A stretch of DNA of 64,000 nt from a virus. Both the position numbers and the translations under genes were made by a program. Shown one piece after another: positions 8,296 through 14,936 of the stretch (position 1 is its first letter; each line of letters begins with the position of its first letter). The notes beneath the pieces are model-generated. The model was not told the origin of the DNA. It worked only from the letters and a program-made list of their open reading frames with translations, and did not search any database. The DNA lies in the IMG/VR virus record IMGVR_UViG_3300044731_001604, positions 93,573 to 157,572 of that record; one strand, given 5' to 3'.

Positions 8296-9093
8296 TTACT
8301 TTTTTGAGGCAGTTTTTTTCTTAGCCTTGCTTTTAGTTTTCTTTGTATCTTCTTTTTTGGCAGCTTCTTCTTTCTTAGCAGCCTCTTCTTTTTTAATAGC
8401 CTCTGTTAAGCCATTAATAAGCCCTTGCTCTAATTTAGATTTTTCTTTCTGCTTTCTTTTTTTCAAAGCCTTTTGAGCTTTAGTTTGATATGGCAAAACG
8501 GTAGATAGATACATTTCACCAGGACTATAATTTAATCTAGGGATTGCAACGTGGTCAACTAAACCCAAAGTTTGAGCTTCTTGAGCAGTTACGGTCCAAT
8601 CAGTGTTATGTTTTGAATGGATCATTTTAGATAAGAACTCTGGTTTTTTACCCATATCTTCAGCTAGATTTTTAATCATTAACGAATTGATTGATTCATA
8701 AGTTTTTGCTGACTCTACGATATCGCTTGCTTTACCACCAGCCATACCAGATACTTGATGGATCATGATCTGAGCATCTTTTGATGCAAACCTAAATCCT
8801 TTAGTTCCTGCTGCTAATAATAATGCCCCACAGCTAAAAGCCATACCAACAGCAACTGTTGCAACTGGTTTGCTTGATGATTTAATTAAATCTCTCATTG
8901 CAGTCAAAGAGAATACTTCTCCACCATAGCTTGAAATATAGACGACTATAATCGGGATATGTGGATTTTTTTCTAATTCTGAAAATTGCTCATAAAATTG
9001 TACGGTAGCATCTTGGTCAAAATGCGTAACCCAAATTTCGTTGCTGTGTCTACCTGCGCCGCTGAGATCAATTATGTGTCCAGCATTTTTCAT
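8296..9093 (-). CDS. clpP: ClpP-like serine protease with basic C-terminal tail
   Basis: A 265-aa ClpP-family serine peptidase. The triad is visible: Ser87 in GMAFSCGALLLAAGTKG, His112 in AQIMIHQ and Asp165 in NTDWTVTAQEAQ. The ClpP substrate loop, ISSYGGEVFS, is at 54-62. Phage ClpP-like proteins often act as head maturation proteases but can also be general proteases; a separate prohead-protease-like domain at 27063-28733 makes the role here uncertain. After about residue 195 the sequence is a Lys/Glu-rich tail with repeats of AAKKEE, absent from bacterial ClpP. It overlaps the upstream gene by 4 bp. Confidence 0.85.
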   Translation of the reverse strand: MKNAGHIIDLSGAGRHSNEIWVTHFDQDATVQFYEQFSELEKNPHIPIIVVYISSYGGEVFSLTAMRDLIKSSSKPVATVAVGMAFSCGALLLAAGTKGFRFASKDAQIMIHQVSGMAGGKASDIVESAKTYESINSLMIKNLAEDMGKKPEFLSKMIHSKHNTDWTVTAQEAQTLGLVDHVAIPRLNYSPGEMYLSTVLPYQTKAQKALKKRKQKEKSKLEQGLINGLTEAIKKEEAAKKEEAAKKEDTKKTKSKAKKKTASKK

Positions 9094-9383
9094 AAGTTCT
9101 CCATATTTATTTGTTTTGATTCGCTGCTTAGTTTTTTATCACTTAATGTTAAAGATATTATTTCGCCGACCAATTTTTCTGGCGTTAGCCATACTGAATC
9201 GCCTGCTGTTAATCTGAGAGACTCAGGATACCCGGTTTTTGCTATTGAGCATCTCCAAACTGGTCCATCATCTACCGCAAAGGTACCTACTAGAACTCCT
9301 GAAGTTTCCGAATATATTGGGAAAGTTTCAAAAGCTGATGACCATCCGTCAAAGGACGTTGTAAATTGTACAAGGTTACTCAT
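9090..9383 (-). CDS. Small hypothetical virion-context protein (97 aa)
   Basis: I start this at the ATG at 9381-9383 (MSNLVQFTTS), which has GAGGTT at ideal spacing, rather than four codons upstream. The protein is beta-rich with several Trp and no catalytic motif. It overlaps the membrane-protein gene by 8 bp and the ClpP-like gene by 4 bp, so the three are coupled. The role is unknown. Confidence 0.55.
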   Translation of the reverse strand: MSNLVQFTTSFDGWSSAFETFPIYSETSGVLVGTFAVDDGPVWRCSIAKTGYPESLRLTAGDSVWLTPEKLVGEIISLTLSDKKLSSESKQINMENL

Positions 9384-9630
9384 CTGTAACCTCATTTCCG
9401 TCTCTATCCAATTTGTAGATAGACATTATTTTTTGTATAGCATTTTCATTTAAAAACCATGCCAAAGCTTGGATCGCGGCAATGATTAGAACAACTTTTG
9501 AATATATTGGCTTGTCTGATGGAATTGTAAAGTACCAAAGAACTAACGCAATTGCTAGAAATCTTGAGAATTTACTAGCACTTACAGTTTTTTTAAGTTC
9601 TTTTTTAGCCAAATCTTTAAATTCTATCAT
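9376..9630 (-). CDS. Small two-helix membrane protein (holin candidate)
   Basis: 84 aa with two predicted membrane segments (about 22-38, FSRFLAIALVLWYFTIP; about 44-61, SKVVLIIAAIQALAWFL) and a charged C-terminus. Size and topology fit a holin or other small phage membrane protein; nothing in the sequence proves lysis function. A TGTGGTATAGA promoter-like motif lies just upstream (9647-9657), which would make it first in its transcript. Confidence 0.55.
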   Translation of the reverse strand: MIEFKDLAKKELKKTVSASKFSRFLAIALVLWYFTIPSDKPIYSKVVLIIAAIQALAWFLNENAIQKIMSIYKLDRDGNEVTDE

Positions 9631-9646
9631 TTTACCTCTTACAATA

Positions 9647-9657
9647 TCTATACCACA
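9647..9657 (-). promoter_or_regulatory. Extended -10 promoter motif (TGTGGTATAGA)
   Basis: Minus-strand TGTGG-TATAGA upstream of the two-helix membrane protein; one copy of the motif repeated across the window. No convincing -35 is seen (AATAAA at 17 nt). Confidence 0.45.
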
Positions 9658-10194
9658 TTATCCATTAGTTTTATTAGTGTTTTCTTTATATTTTTTATTT
9701 AATTCTTTTCTTTTTTGTTTAACTTGCGCATTACTTGGATATTCATCGTGTTCATAATAATGGTAATATATAAATATATCTAGTTCGATGTCAACTTTTA
9801 TTTTCCAAGTTGGAATTTTAATGCCAATCTCATGCGCAATGGTTTCTCTATATACAGAGTCATCCCTCTCTTCTTTAAAGACAGCATATCTTTCTTTTTT
9901 AGTTAGAGGTGAACCGTCATGATTTTTATTTAAGATTCGAGATAACTCGCTAGAGAACGATCTTTCTTGATAAACCCAGGCCATGTGATGAGCTAGCTCA
10001 TGCAAGAAGTTTAAAATCATTTGAGTTTTACTTTGATTTTTCCAAGCAAATAGGGTAAGCTCGACAGTATTGTCTTCTGCAACTGTCCATGTAGCGCCTG
10101 CAGAACCAGGCTTATGTTTTTTAAAAAACAGCTTGATTCCCAGACCTTCTGCGTATTTTATTAATCTTTCGATTTCATTATCTCTTATGCCCAT
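9658..10194 (-). CDS. Zinc metallopeptidase-like protein (HExxH)
   Basis: A 178-aa protein with a clear gluzincin signature, LNFLHELAHHMAW (HELAH at residues 65-69). A later RETIAHEIGIKIPTW could donate the third zinc ligand. The size and the 'ELAHH' form resemble SprT-like or ImmA/IrrE-like small zincins. Phage members may process virion or host proteins; the substrate is unknown. The C-terminus is Lys-rich and probably disordered. The ATG is preceded by AAGGCGG. Confidence 0.7.
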   Translation of the reverse strand: MGIRDNEIERLIKYAEGLGIKLFFKKHKPGSAGATWTVAEDNTVELTLFAWKNQSKTQMILNFLHELAHHMAWVYQERSFSSELSRILNKNHDGSPLTKKERYAVFKEERDDSVYRETIAHEIGIKIPTWKIKVDIELDIFIYYHYYEHDEYPSNAQVKQKRKELNKKYKENTNKTNG

Positions 10195-10262
10195 ATCGTA
10201 TTGCCGCCTTGTGATCCTATTAAGATTAGGAATAAGACCGTTGTTTAAAAACTTTAATTAAA

Positions 10263-10844
10263 TTAAACACTTAGCATTACTCTTGCTGCCTCTAAACACA
10301 ATAAAGCATCGTATTTCGCCGTGTGCAGCTCTCCCTTTTCTATATCTATTTTTAGGGCCTGAGCTAGCTTGCCCAAAGAGAGATACGTGTTCTTAGGCAA
10401 CTTCCCTTGTATCTTTAATGCTAGCCCCAGAGTCACTGTATCTAATGAGTGGTAGCTTATATAATTATTCCACAAAGATTCTTTTAGCAATTGATTAACA
10501 ATAAATGATATGTCAAATTTTACATTATGTCCCATTGGAATCAATTTATTTGTACCGTTATTAGACCTACTTTGAATAAATGTATATAGCGCTCTAGATG
10601 CATCTGTTAAAGATAGGGCCTCTGCGTCATGTTTTACTAGATCAATTTTATTTACCTTCATGGCCCCAGCAGTGACGTTATATGGGCTGTTGTTATCTGG
10701 TTTAATTTTAATATCTAATTCACTATGGATAGTCATATTTCCGTCTGAATTTCTTGTAACGATAGCTGCATACATAGACAATAGGCTATTAATCGTTGAA
10801 TCTAATCCACCAGTTTCAGTATCTAACAACAAAAACGTTTCCAT
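10263..10844 (-). CDS. DnaQ-like 3'-5' exonuclease (DEDDh)
   Basis: 193 aa from the ATG at 10842-10844 (METFLLLDTETGG), which follows GGGGAATAAA and sits directly after the upstream stop; an in-frame codon 7 residues earlier lacks a site. The three exonuclease motifs are present: DTETGGLD (Exo I), GHNVKFDISF (Exo II) and HTAKYDALLC (Exo III, H-x4-D). It could proofread for the DnaE-type polymerase, whose gene carries no such domain, or act in nucleotide salvage. It is coupled to the dNMP kinase gene. Confidence 0.85.
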   Translation of the reverse strand: METFLLLDTETGGLDSTINSLLSMYAAIVTRNSDGNMTIHSELDIKIKPDNNSPYNVTAGAMKVNKIDLVKHDAEALSLTDASRALYTFIQSRSNNGTNKLIPMGHNVKFDISFIVNQLLKESLWNNYISYHSLDTVTLGLALKIQGKLPKNTYLSLGKLAQALKIDIEKGELHTAKYDALLCLEAARVMLSV

Positions 10845-10845
10845 T

Positions 10846-11517
10846 TTATTCCCCAAGTAAGGCATCTACTTGCCCATAAAGATAATTTAAAGATCCTTTA
10901 TTATCTAGTATAGCATCAAAATTATAATTATCCAAGTCTCTTTCTGATGAGTCTATATTAGAGGTAGTATCAAATCTATTTACTCTTACAAATTTAATTG
11001 TACTTGAAAAATGTTCAAGAAGAGTATTGGCTTCGTTAATAAACCTTAAATCTGTTATTACTATGTTTCCAGACATAGTTTTTATTTTATTAATTCCGAC
11101 GTCTACCCAATAATTTGGGTTAACAGATCTGGCCATGGCTCCTTGTATTAAAAGGAGTGACCTTGGCGTGTGAAATAGCTTTTTCATGCCGTCTGCGAAA
11201 AAGCCCTCCATTGATCCGGTTGTTTTATTTAGCATTATGTTAACTGCTTTTTTGTTATCGCTTGTTTTAAAGTGTTGAACCAGTTCATTGCAGACTAATT
11301 TTGAAACTCCGTCTTGCGGTACGACTGGATATTTTTCCAGCGCCGAGTCTTTCAATAGTCTATCGTCAAAATAATTTCTTGGAATTTGAAAAGTTTTTGA
11401 TGTAGCATCTTTGAGGGTATCTGCAAACGATACTCTAGCATAGCCATAATTGTTAACCAGATAGTCGGCCACTGTATCTTTACCAGATCCTGCCCACCCA
11501 CTTAATGCTATAATCAT
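10846..11517 (-). CDS. Deoxynucleoside monophosphate kinase (T4 gp1-like)
   Basis: 223 aa with an N-terminal P-loop, GWAGSGKDT (residues 7-15), and the family-typical segments TPRSLLLIQGAMARS, YWVDVGINKI and VITDLRFINEA. Enzymes of this family phosphorylate dNMPs to dNDPs for phage DNA synthesis, including modified nucleotides in some phages. Length matches the T4 gene 1 type. The next gene, a DnaQ-like exonuclease, begins 1 bp after its stop, so nucleotide metabolism genes are grouped here. Confidence 0.85.
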   Translation of the reverse strand: MIIALSGWAGSGKDTVADYLVNNYGYARVSFADTLKDATSKTFQIPRNYFDDRLLKDSALEKYPVVPQDGVSKLVCNELVQHFKTSDNKKAVNIMLNKTTGSMEGFFADGMKKLFHTPRSLLLIQGAMARSVNPNYWVDVGINKIKTMSGNIVITDLRFINEANTLLEHFSSTIKFVRVNRFDTTSNIDSSERDLDNYNFDAILDNKGSLNYLYGQVDALLGE

Positions 11518-11547
11518 GCCAACCTCTGTTTATTTAAAAATTTTATT

Positions 11548-11739
11548 TTATTTTTTATTTATAATGTGAAAATATATTTGCATGAAGAGCGTGGTATAAT
11601 GCTCTTCGTATATTTTATACCTAATCCCATAATAAATATCTTTGCTACGTATGTTTTCATCAACTTGATGATGAGTTTGTATCTTCAATTGTTCATAAAT
11701 GAAGTTGCTAAAATTTTCAAATTGCTCGCGCTTTTTCAT
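11548..11739 (-). CDS. Small hypothetical protein (63 aa)
   Basis: A short charged, Tyr-rich protein (MKKREQFENFSNFIYEQ) following the KOW-like gene after 8 bp, with a weak AGGG site. The gene body includes a 7-bp inverted repeat (11584-11607). No family is recognised. Confidence 0.45.
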   Translation of the reverse strand: MKKREQFENFSNFIYEQLKIQTHHQVDENIRSKDIYYGIRYKIYEEHYTTLFMQIYFHIINKK

Positions 11740-11747
11740 TTAATGCC

Positions 11748-11975
11748 CTATACGGAATCACTTTTAACTAATTCAAAACAACTTGTATACCACCAGTCTT
11801 CATTTCCAAGTTCATTTTTTTCTATATACAACTGGTCTTTATATTTACAGTCTACATGTTTTACGACTTTAGATACTTTGTAGATGCCATTTTCTTTAAT
11901 AGTTACACCGAAACGAGATTCAAAACCTTCTGGCTCTATGCATTTAACGATGTCTCCAACTTTAAATTCACTCAT
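11748..11975 (-). CDS. Small SH3/KOW-like protein (75 aa)
   Basis: Begins MSEFKVGDIVKCIEPEGFE, a pattern common in small phage proteins with an SH3-like beta barrel, and ends with a Trp/Tyr-rich segment (NEDWWYTSCFELV). GGAGG lies 5 nt before the ATG. It is the first gene after promoter 11994-12022 and the terminator at 12034-12062. The function is unknown. Confidence 0.6.
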   Translation of the reverse strand: MSEFKVGDIVKCIEPEGFESRFGVTIKENGIYKVSKVVKHVDCKYKDQLYIEKNELGNEDWWYTSCFELVKSDSV

Positions 11976-11993
11976 AAAACCTCCGATATTTAT

Positions 11994-12022
11994 ATAATAT
12001 CAAAGTATGATTTAAAATGCAA
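11994..12022 (-). promoter_or_regulatory. Sigma70-like promoter TTGCAT-N17-TATTAT
   Basis: Minus-strand -35 TTGCAT (12017-12022), 17-nt spacer ending in ACTTTGA, and -10 TATTAT (11994-11999), giving an extended -10 of TGA-TATTAT. The same ACTTTGATATT core occurs in the promoter at 15279-15307. The promoter starts a transcript just after a terminator. Confidence 0.6.
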
Positions 12023-12033
12023 GAATTATTTTG

Positions 12034-12062
12034 AAAAAAGAACTGGCCGGTCGCTACCCCAG
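12034..12062 (-). terminator. Rho-independent terminator
   Basis: On the minus strand CTGG-GGT-loop-ACC-(GG)-CCAG forms a hairpin (12043-12062), followed by TTCTTTTTT. It ends the transcript of the lipoprotein and Com-like genes. Confidence 0.65.
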
Positions 12063-12080
12063 CAATACACTTACTAAAGT

Positions 12081-12197
12081 TCAATATAATTGAGTATTTA
12101 TACGATTACCTTTGCATTCAGCGCAGTCTATTGTCTTTCCCATGCGTTCTAGCAGTATCTTTTTGATACTACAGCTTCCGCATCTCAGTTCTAAAAT
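12081..12197 (-). CDS. Com-like mini zinc finger (38 aa), apparent ATT start
   Basis: A 38-aa protein with two CxxC knuckles, RCGSCSIKK and DCAECKG, spaced as in phage Mu Com-like zinc fingers. The frame follows directly on the TAA of the lipoprotein gene. There is no ATG, GTG or TTG ahead of the first Cys pair: the codons are ATT-TTA-GAA-CTG-AGA-TGC. Initiation at ATT (12195-12197), CTG, or stop-codon read-through of the preceding gene are the options. The Cys spacing and the terminator right behind it support a real gene. The role is probably nucleic-acid binding. Confidence 0.55.
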   Translation of the reverse strand: MLELRCGSCSIKKILLERMGKTIDCAECKGNRINTQLY

Positions 12198-12419
12198 TTA
12201 TTTCTTTTCAATAATACCCTGCATAGCAGAGCAATAACTATAGGCTAAGTCAGACGATATGGCAGGATTCTCTCTTTTATAGCTATTAATACAATTAACT
12301 AGGCTAAAATCCATTTTTGTTGGTTCTGATGAACAGCCTGCTATAAGCGTTGCGATTACTACTATGAGCGCAATTGAGAACAGAATTGCTGCTATTGGGG
12401 CTACTATATATCTTTGCAT
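12198..12419 (-). CDS. Small putative lipoprotein (73 aa)
   Basis: From the ATG at 12417-12419 (AGAGG at good spacing) the protein starts MQRYIVAPIAAILFSIALIV and reaches a lipobox, LIAGC, at about residues 25-29, followed by SSEPTKMD. This is a typical type II signal peptide, although the hydrophobic part is long. The remaining 45 residues are short and contain two Cys. Phage lipoproteins of this size include outer-membrane spanins and superinfection-exclusion proteins; neither can be shown here. Confidence 0.6.
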   Translation of the reverse strand: MQRYIVAPIAAILFSIALIVVIATLIAGCSSEPTKMDFSLVNCINSYKRENPAISSDLAYSYCSAMQGIIEKK

Positions 12420-12439
12420 TTTAAACCTCTTTATATTAT

Positions 12440-12450
12440 CAAATACCACA
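12440..12450 (-). promoter_or_regulatory. TGTGGTATTTG promoter-like motif
   Basis: Minus-strand TTGTGGTATTTGATAATAT lies just upstream of the lipoprotein gene. Either TATTTG after TGTGG, or TAATAT after TGA, could be the -10. It is a copy of the window-wide motif. Confidence 0.4.
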
Positions 12451-12451
12451 A

Positions 12452-12736
12452 TTAATATTCATCTGCTAATTTATGTAGTTTTTTAGACAATTGCCATAAA
12501 TCACTTTGTGTTCGTTTATAGCACAGCTTATAGAACGCTGAGACTAATCTATCATCAAAGTCATGTGAGACATCTCTACATAATCTTCCAGATTTGTTTA
12601 TTGAAAGTGCTGGAATATCTCTACAGATTGTTTTTTTTAGGTTTTTTTCTGGAATATAGCAGGGCCATGCACCTTCTTCTAGGAAGTGGTGCAAATATCC
12701 ATAATATTTGTATGCCAATTTATCATATTTAGTCAC
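12452..12736 (-). CDS. Hypothetical protein (94 aa), GTG start
   Basis: Starts with GTG at 12734-12736, six bases after AGAGGC. The protein is basic, Tyr/Leu-rich and helical (LAYKYYGYLHHFLEEG) with four Cys scattered through it. No family is recognised. It sits in the accessory block of small genes. Confidence 0.5.
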   Translation of the reverse strand: MTKYDKLAYKYYGYLHHFLEEGAWPCYIPEKNLKKTICRDIPALSINKSGRLCRDVSHDFDDRLVSAFYKLCYKRTQSDLWQLSKKLHKLADEY

Positions 12737-12751
12737 AAAAGCCTCTTTTGA

Positions 12752-13147
12752 TTATTTACTCTCTATCTCTAATTGTGCGCTGTTAATATTATATATAGGA
12801 TAGTATTTTCCATCGCCATCAATAAAAAAGCCTCTTTCAAAGCAATAGGACAAATACTTTTCTGCGCGTCTTTTGCTAGTAAGCCTAATGTTGTGCGGTT
12901 CGCCAGTCTTTGTGTTTCTTGGCTCAAAACCAGTAACATGCTTTGTTTGTACGCCGTCTTTAGTTTCAAAAGAAACGCAATATTTCGGTTTTAATTTTTC
13001 TTCTTCTAACCACTGTTCATCTTCTCTTCTTATTTTTTCTCTATCTGGATTTTCAATCCGAATTATGTAATATATGCGTCCAGCTAAAGTTATTAAAAAT
13101 GCAAATGCAGCCAATGTGAAGTATATTACAAATGTATAAAAGTCCAT
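12752..13147 (-). CDS. N-terminally membrane-anchored protein (131 aa)
   Basis: One transmembrane segment at about residues 5-28 (TFVIYFTLAAFAFLITLAGRI), then a charged helical stretch (REKIRREDEQWLEEEKLK), then a soluble domain with KRRAEKYLSYCFERG. A good AAGGAAGG site precedes the ATG. The topology (one helix and a cytoplasmic or periplasmic domain) is clear; the function is unknown. Confidence 0.55.
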   Translation of the reverse strand: MDFYTFVIYFTLAAFAFLITLAGRIYYIIRIENPDREKIRREDEQWLEEEKLKPKYCVSFETKDGVQTKHVTGFEPRNTKTGEPHNIRLTSKRRAEKYLSYCFERGFFIDGDGKYYPIYNINSAQLEIESK

Positions 13148-13148
13148 A

Positions 13149-13523
13149 TCAACCTTCCTTTAAAAGGATGCCATTAAGATAATTCTTACATTTAATTAGT
13201 TCGTTGTCAATATAATTCTTATTATTTAGAAGTCTGTTTCTTGGTGACGGGTGTGGTAGTTTAAAGTGTTCTATTTTGAGACTTTCCAGTACTTTTGATG
13301 AATTGTTTCCAAGGGCGATACATTTAAATCCCTGAGATGCTAGGTCGAATATTTTCGACTTGTCTGCATCTGTATGGCTATTGAGTAGTAAGTATCCAGG
13401 TATACCCATATAATGGGTCCATTTTATTAAATTGGAATGTGATTTAGTACCAACAAACGGTACTTTTTGGTCTAAATTCTTTGAACTTGGTCTATCTCCA
13501 ATAAAAACAATTTTATGTTTCAT
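13149..13523 (-). CDS. Uracil-DNA glycosylase-superfamily-like protein
   Basis: 124 aa. The N-terminus VFIGDRPSS (residues 6-13) matches the GxxPs loop of the UDG superfamily, PFVGTKSH (22-29) the following substrate loop, and LPHPSPRNR (90-98) the C-terminal HPS motif that contacts DNA. It is shorter than bacterial UDGs (about 220 aa). Possible roles are uracil removal or, in phages with modified bases, recognition of unusual DNA; activity cannot be judged by eye. It is embedded among small accessory genes and overlaps the upstream gene by 11 bp. Confidence 0.6.
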   Translation of the reverse strand: MKHKIVFIGDRPSSKNLDQKVPFVGTKSHSNLIKWTHYMGIPGYLLLNSHTDADKSKIFDLASQGFKCIALGNNSSKVLESLKIEHFKLPHPSPRNRLLNNKNYIDNELIKCKNYLNGILLKEG

Positions 13524-13719
13524 TTTTTAATAAATCCTGTGGCTCGATCCAAGCTTTTAATTGGATTTCTAATTCCACTATACCACATTCTTCCCAACAA
13601 GGTCTAGCTTTTTTAAGCTCTTCTATACTAGAATATAGCGGCATTTTGCCCTCAAGATCTGGGGCTTCGCCAATTTCGCACTGCCAATCAATGCCGCAAG
13701 CATACAGCTTTCTACTCAT
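13513..13719 (-). CDS. Small hypothetical protein (68 aa)
   Basis: A compact protein, MSRKLYACGIDWQCEIGEA, with three Cys and an acidic middle. It overlaps neighbours on both sides (8 and 11 bp), as expected of a coupled phage operon. A TGTGGTATAGT promoter-like string occurs inside it (13574-13584) but codes for its residues. No family is recognised. Confidence 0.5.
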   Translation of the reverse strand: MSRKLYACGIDWQCEIGEAPDLEGKMPLYSSIEELKKARPCWEECGIVELEIQLKAWIEPQDLLKNET

Positions 13720-13933
13720 TTTCTGGTTCCCACTGGTTTACATGTTCAACATAGCTAAAAATATGATTTGGATCTTCCTTCTTTTCAAGAACTACTTTTC
13801 TTTTGATTTTAGGTGGCTCTGCGCCGACCTCTTCCATTTTTTGTAAAATCTTTTTTGCCAATTCATTAGGAGTAACTGCACCAAATGCAGAACATTGCGC
13901 TTTAATAATTTCGATCATCTCACTTCTCTTCAT
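13712..13933 (-). CDS. Small helical protein, MKRSE paralogue A (73 aa)
   Basis: I start at the ATG at 13931-13933 (MKRSEMIEIIKAQ) because GGGAGG lies just ahead; a longer frame exists but lacks a site. The N-terminus and the later GAEPPK motif match the next gene upstream (MKRSEIIEHIAAE ... GMEPPSK), showing a tandem duplication. The two genes overlap by 14 bp. The function is unknown. Confidence 0.6.
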   Translation of the reverse strand: MKRSEMIEIIKAQCSAFGAVTPNELAKKILQKMEEVGAEPPKIKRKVVLEKKEDPNHIFSYVEHVNQWEPENE

Positions 13934-14147
13934 CCTCAGCCTCCCATTCATTACCGCAGCCAATTTCAGAACATTTTCCAGTATCGCACTTTGATGGCGG
14001 CTCCATTCCAAAACCAAGCAGCATATCTAATATGCCAGAAGCTTTACGCTTATAATATGCCTGTTCTGTTTCGTTACTGTATTTTCTACTGGCAGCGGCA
14101 TCCACCATCTCAGCAGCAATATGTTCAATTATTTCACTTCGTTTCAT
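13920..14147 (-). CDS. Small helical protein, MKRSE paralogue B (75 aa)
   Basis: Begins MKRSEIIEHIAAEMVDAAA and shares N-terminal and EPPSK motifs with the adjacent downstream gene. It differs by a C-terminal Cys cluster (CDTGKCSEIGCGNE) that could bind zinc. AAAGGTAG precedes the ATG. The helical Ile/Glu-rich N-terminus is of a type frequent in small phage proteins of unknown role. Confidence 0.6.
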   Translation of the reverse strand: MKRSEIIEHIAAEMVDAAASRKYSNETEQAYYKRKASGILDMLLGFGMEPPSKCDTGKCSEIGCGNEWEAEDEEK

Positions 14148-14150
14148 AAT

Positions 14151-14288
14151 CTACCTTTTACTTCCGCAAGTTGCCCAATAAACTTGGGTTTCTCTTTTTT
14201 CAAATTTAATTAAACACGGAGCATCTGGAAAATGAACTGAACAATTCTTTTTTGCTGTTTGTAAATTTTGTGTATCAATTCTTGTCAT
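14151..14288 (-). CDS. Tiny hypothetical protein; possible longer lipoprotein from an ATT start
   Basis: From the only ATG in frame (14286-14288) the product is 45 aa, MTRIDTQNLQTAKKNCSVHF to the C-terminal TCGSKR, but no ribosome site precedes that ATG. The open frame continues upstream to 14354 through ITLILTISLSCPKTK, which looks like a short signal sequence with an SLSC lipobox. Its only start-like codons there are ATT, at 14352-14354 and 14343-14345; the second lies 8 nt after AAGGA. I report the ATG form conservatively. The Cys-containing C-terminus and the upstream coupling favour a real gene. Confidence 0.4.
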   Translation of the reverse strand: MTRIDTQNLQTAKKNCSVHFPDAPCLIKFEKRETQVYWATCGSKR

Positions 14289-14356
14289 ATTATTATTAAA
14301 GCCGATAATTTTTGTTTTCGGGCATGATAGTGATATTGTTAAAATTAATGTAATCC

Positions 14357-14611
14357 TTACTCGAACTCCATGGCCCTATCTACACAGTATTGTTTCAGTA
14401 TTTCAATAGGTACAATACTACAATCATTTGCCCAGCAATTGTAATTAATTGCCATCTCGCAACCCTCTTCATAGGACTCTTTGTTAGATCTTTTAATGAC
14501 GCCAGCACTTACTTGTTGCTCATCTAATGCACCATTTCTAAATCCAAGTTTATAAGCTAAGTTGCCCATAGATATTGTGTATAGTAGCAGTATAATTATA
14601 TTAGATCTCAT
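14357..14611 (-). CDS. Small exported or membrane-anchored protein (84 aa)
   Basis: The N-terminus MRSNIIILLLYTISMGNLAY is a signal-anchor or signal peptide. The mature part contains four Cys (CEMAI, CWANDC, YCVDRA), suggesting disulfides in the periplasm. No strong ribosome site is seen, but the start is 7 bp after the preceding stop, so coupling is likely. Together with the lipoprotein-like frame just downstream it could be an envelope-acting pair. Confidence 0.5.
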   Translation of the reverse strand: MRSNIIILLLYTISMGNLAYKLGFRNGALDEQQVSAGVIKRSNKESYEEGCEMAINYNCWANDCSIVPIEILKQYCVDRAMEFE

Positions 14612-14618
14612 ATAATGG

Positions 14619-14921
14619 CTATTTTCTTTTCAAATCTTTTTTTAATTGTTTAAAAATAATCTCAATTCTATTTAAGACTTTATCTATAAAATTTTTATTC
14701 TTTTTAAAAGTTCTAATGGTGACATAAGAATAGAACCCATTTTCTGCTTCCCACGCACCACGCTCTACGTTTTCACTTTGCTCTAATGGAACTTTCCATT
14801 TAGCGGCTCTATTTTTAATTTTTCTTTGTACTAATGGCAACGACATATAGGTCTCTAGCTCTTTTTCAGCCAAGTAGACCCCCGTATATTGGTAAATTTT
14901 TGCTTTCAATTTTAAAGACAT
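14619..14921 (-). CDS. Hypothetical basic protein (100 aa)
   Basis: Start chosen at the ATG at 14919-14921 (MSLKLKAKIYQYTG), which has GAGGGACCT ahead; an in-frame TTG five codons earlier overlaps that site. The protein is strongly basic with a Lys-rich C-terminal helix (IIFKQLKKDLKRK). A nucleic-acid or membrane-surface role would fit the charge but is not shown. It is in an operon with small membrane proteins. Confidence 0.5.
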   Translation of the reverse strand: MSLKLKAKIYQYTGVYLAEKELETYMSLPLVQRKIKNRAAKWKVPLEQSENVERGAWEAENGFYSYVTIRTFKKNKNFIDKVLNRIEIIFKQLKKDLKRK

Positions 14922-14936
14922 AGGTCCCTCTTGCAA

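Noticed and set aside
11584-11607. Palindrome GAAGAGC-gtggtataat-GCTCTTC, looking like a plus-strand promoter or a terminator
   Set aside because: Lies inside a coding frame, has no -35 and no T-run on either strand; probably coincidental.
13574-13584. TGTGGTATAGT promoter-like string on the minus strand
   Set aside because: Encodes residues of the 68-aa gene and lacks a -35; could be an internal promoter but not supportable.
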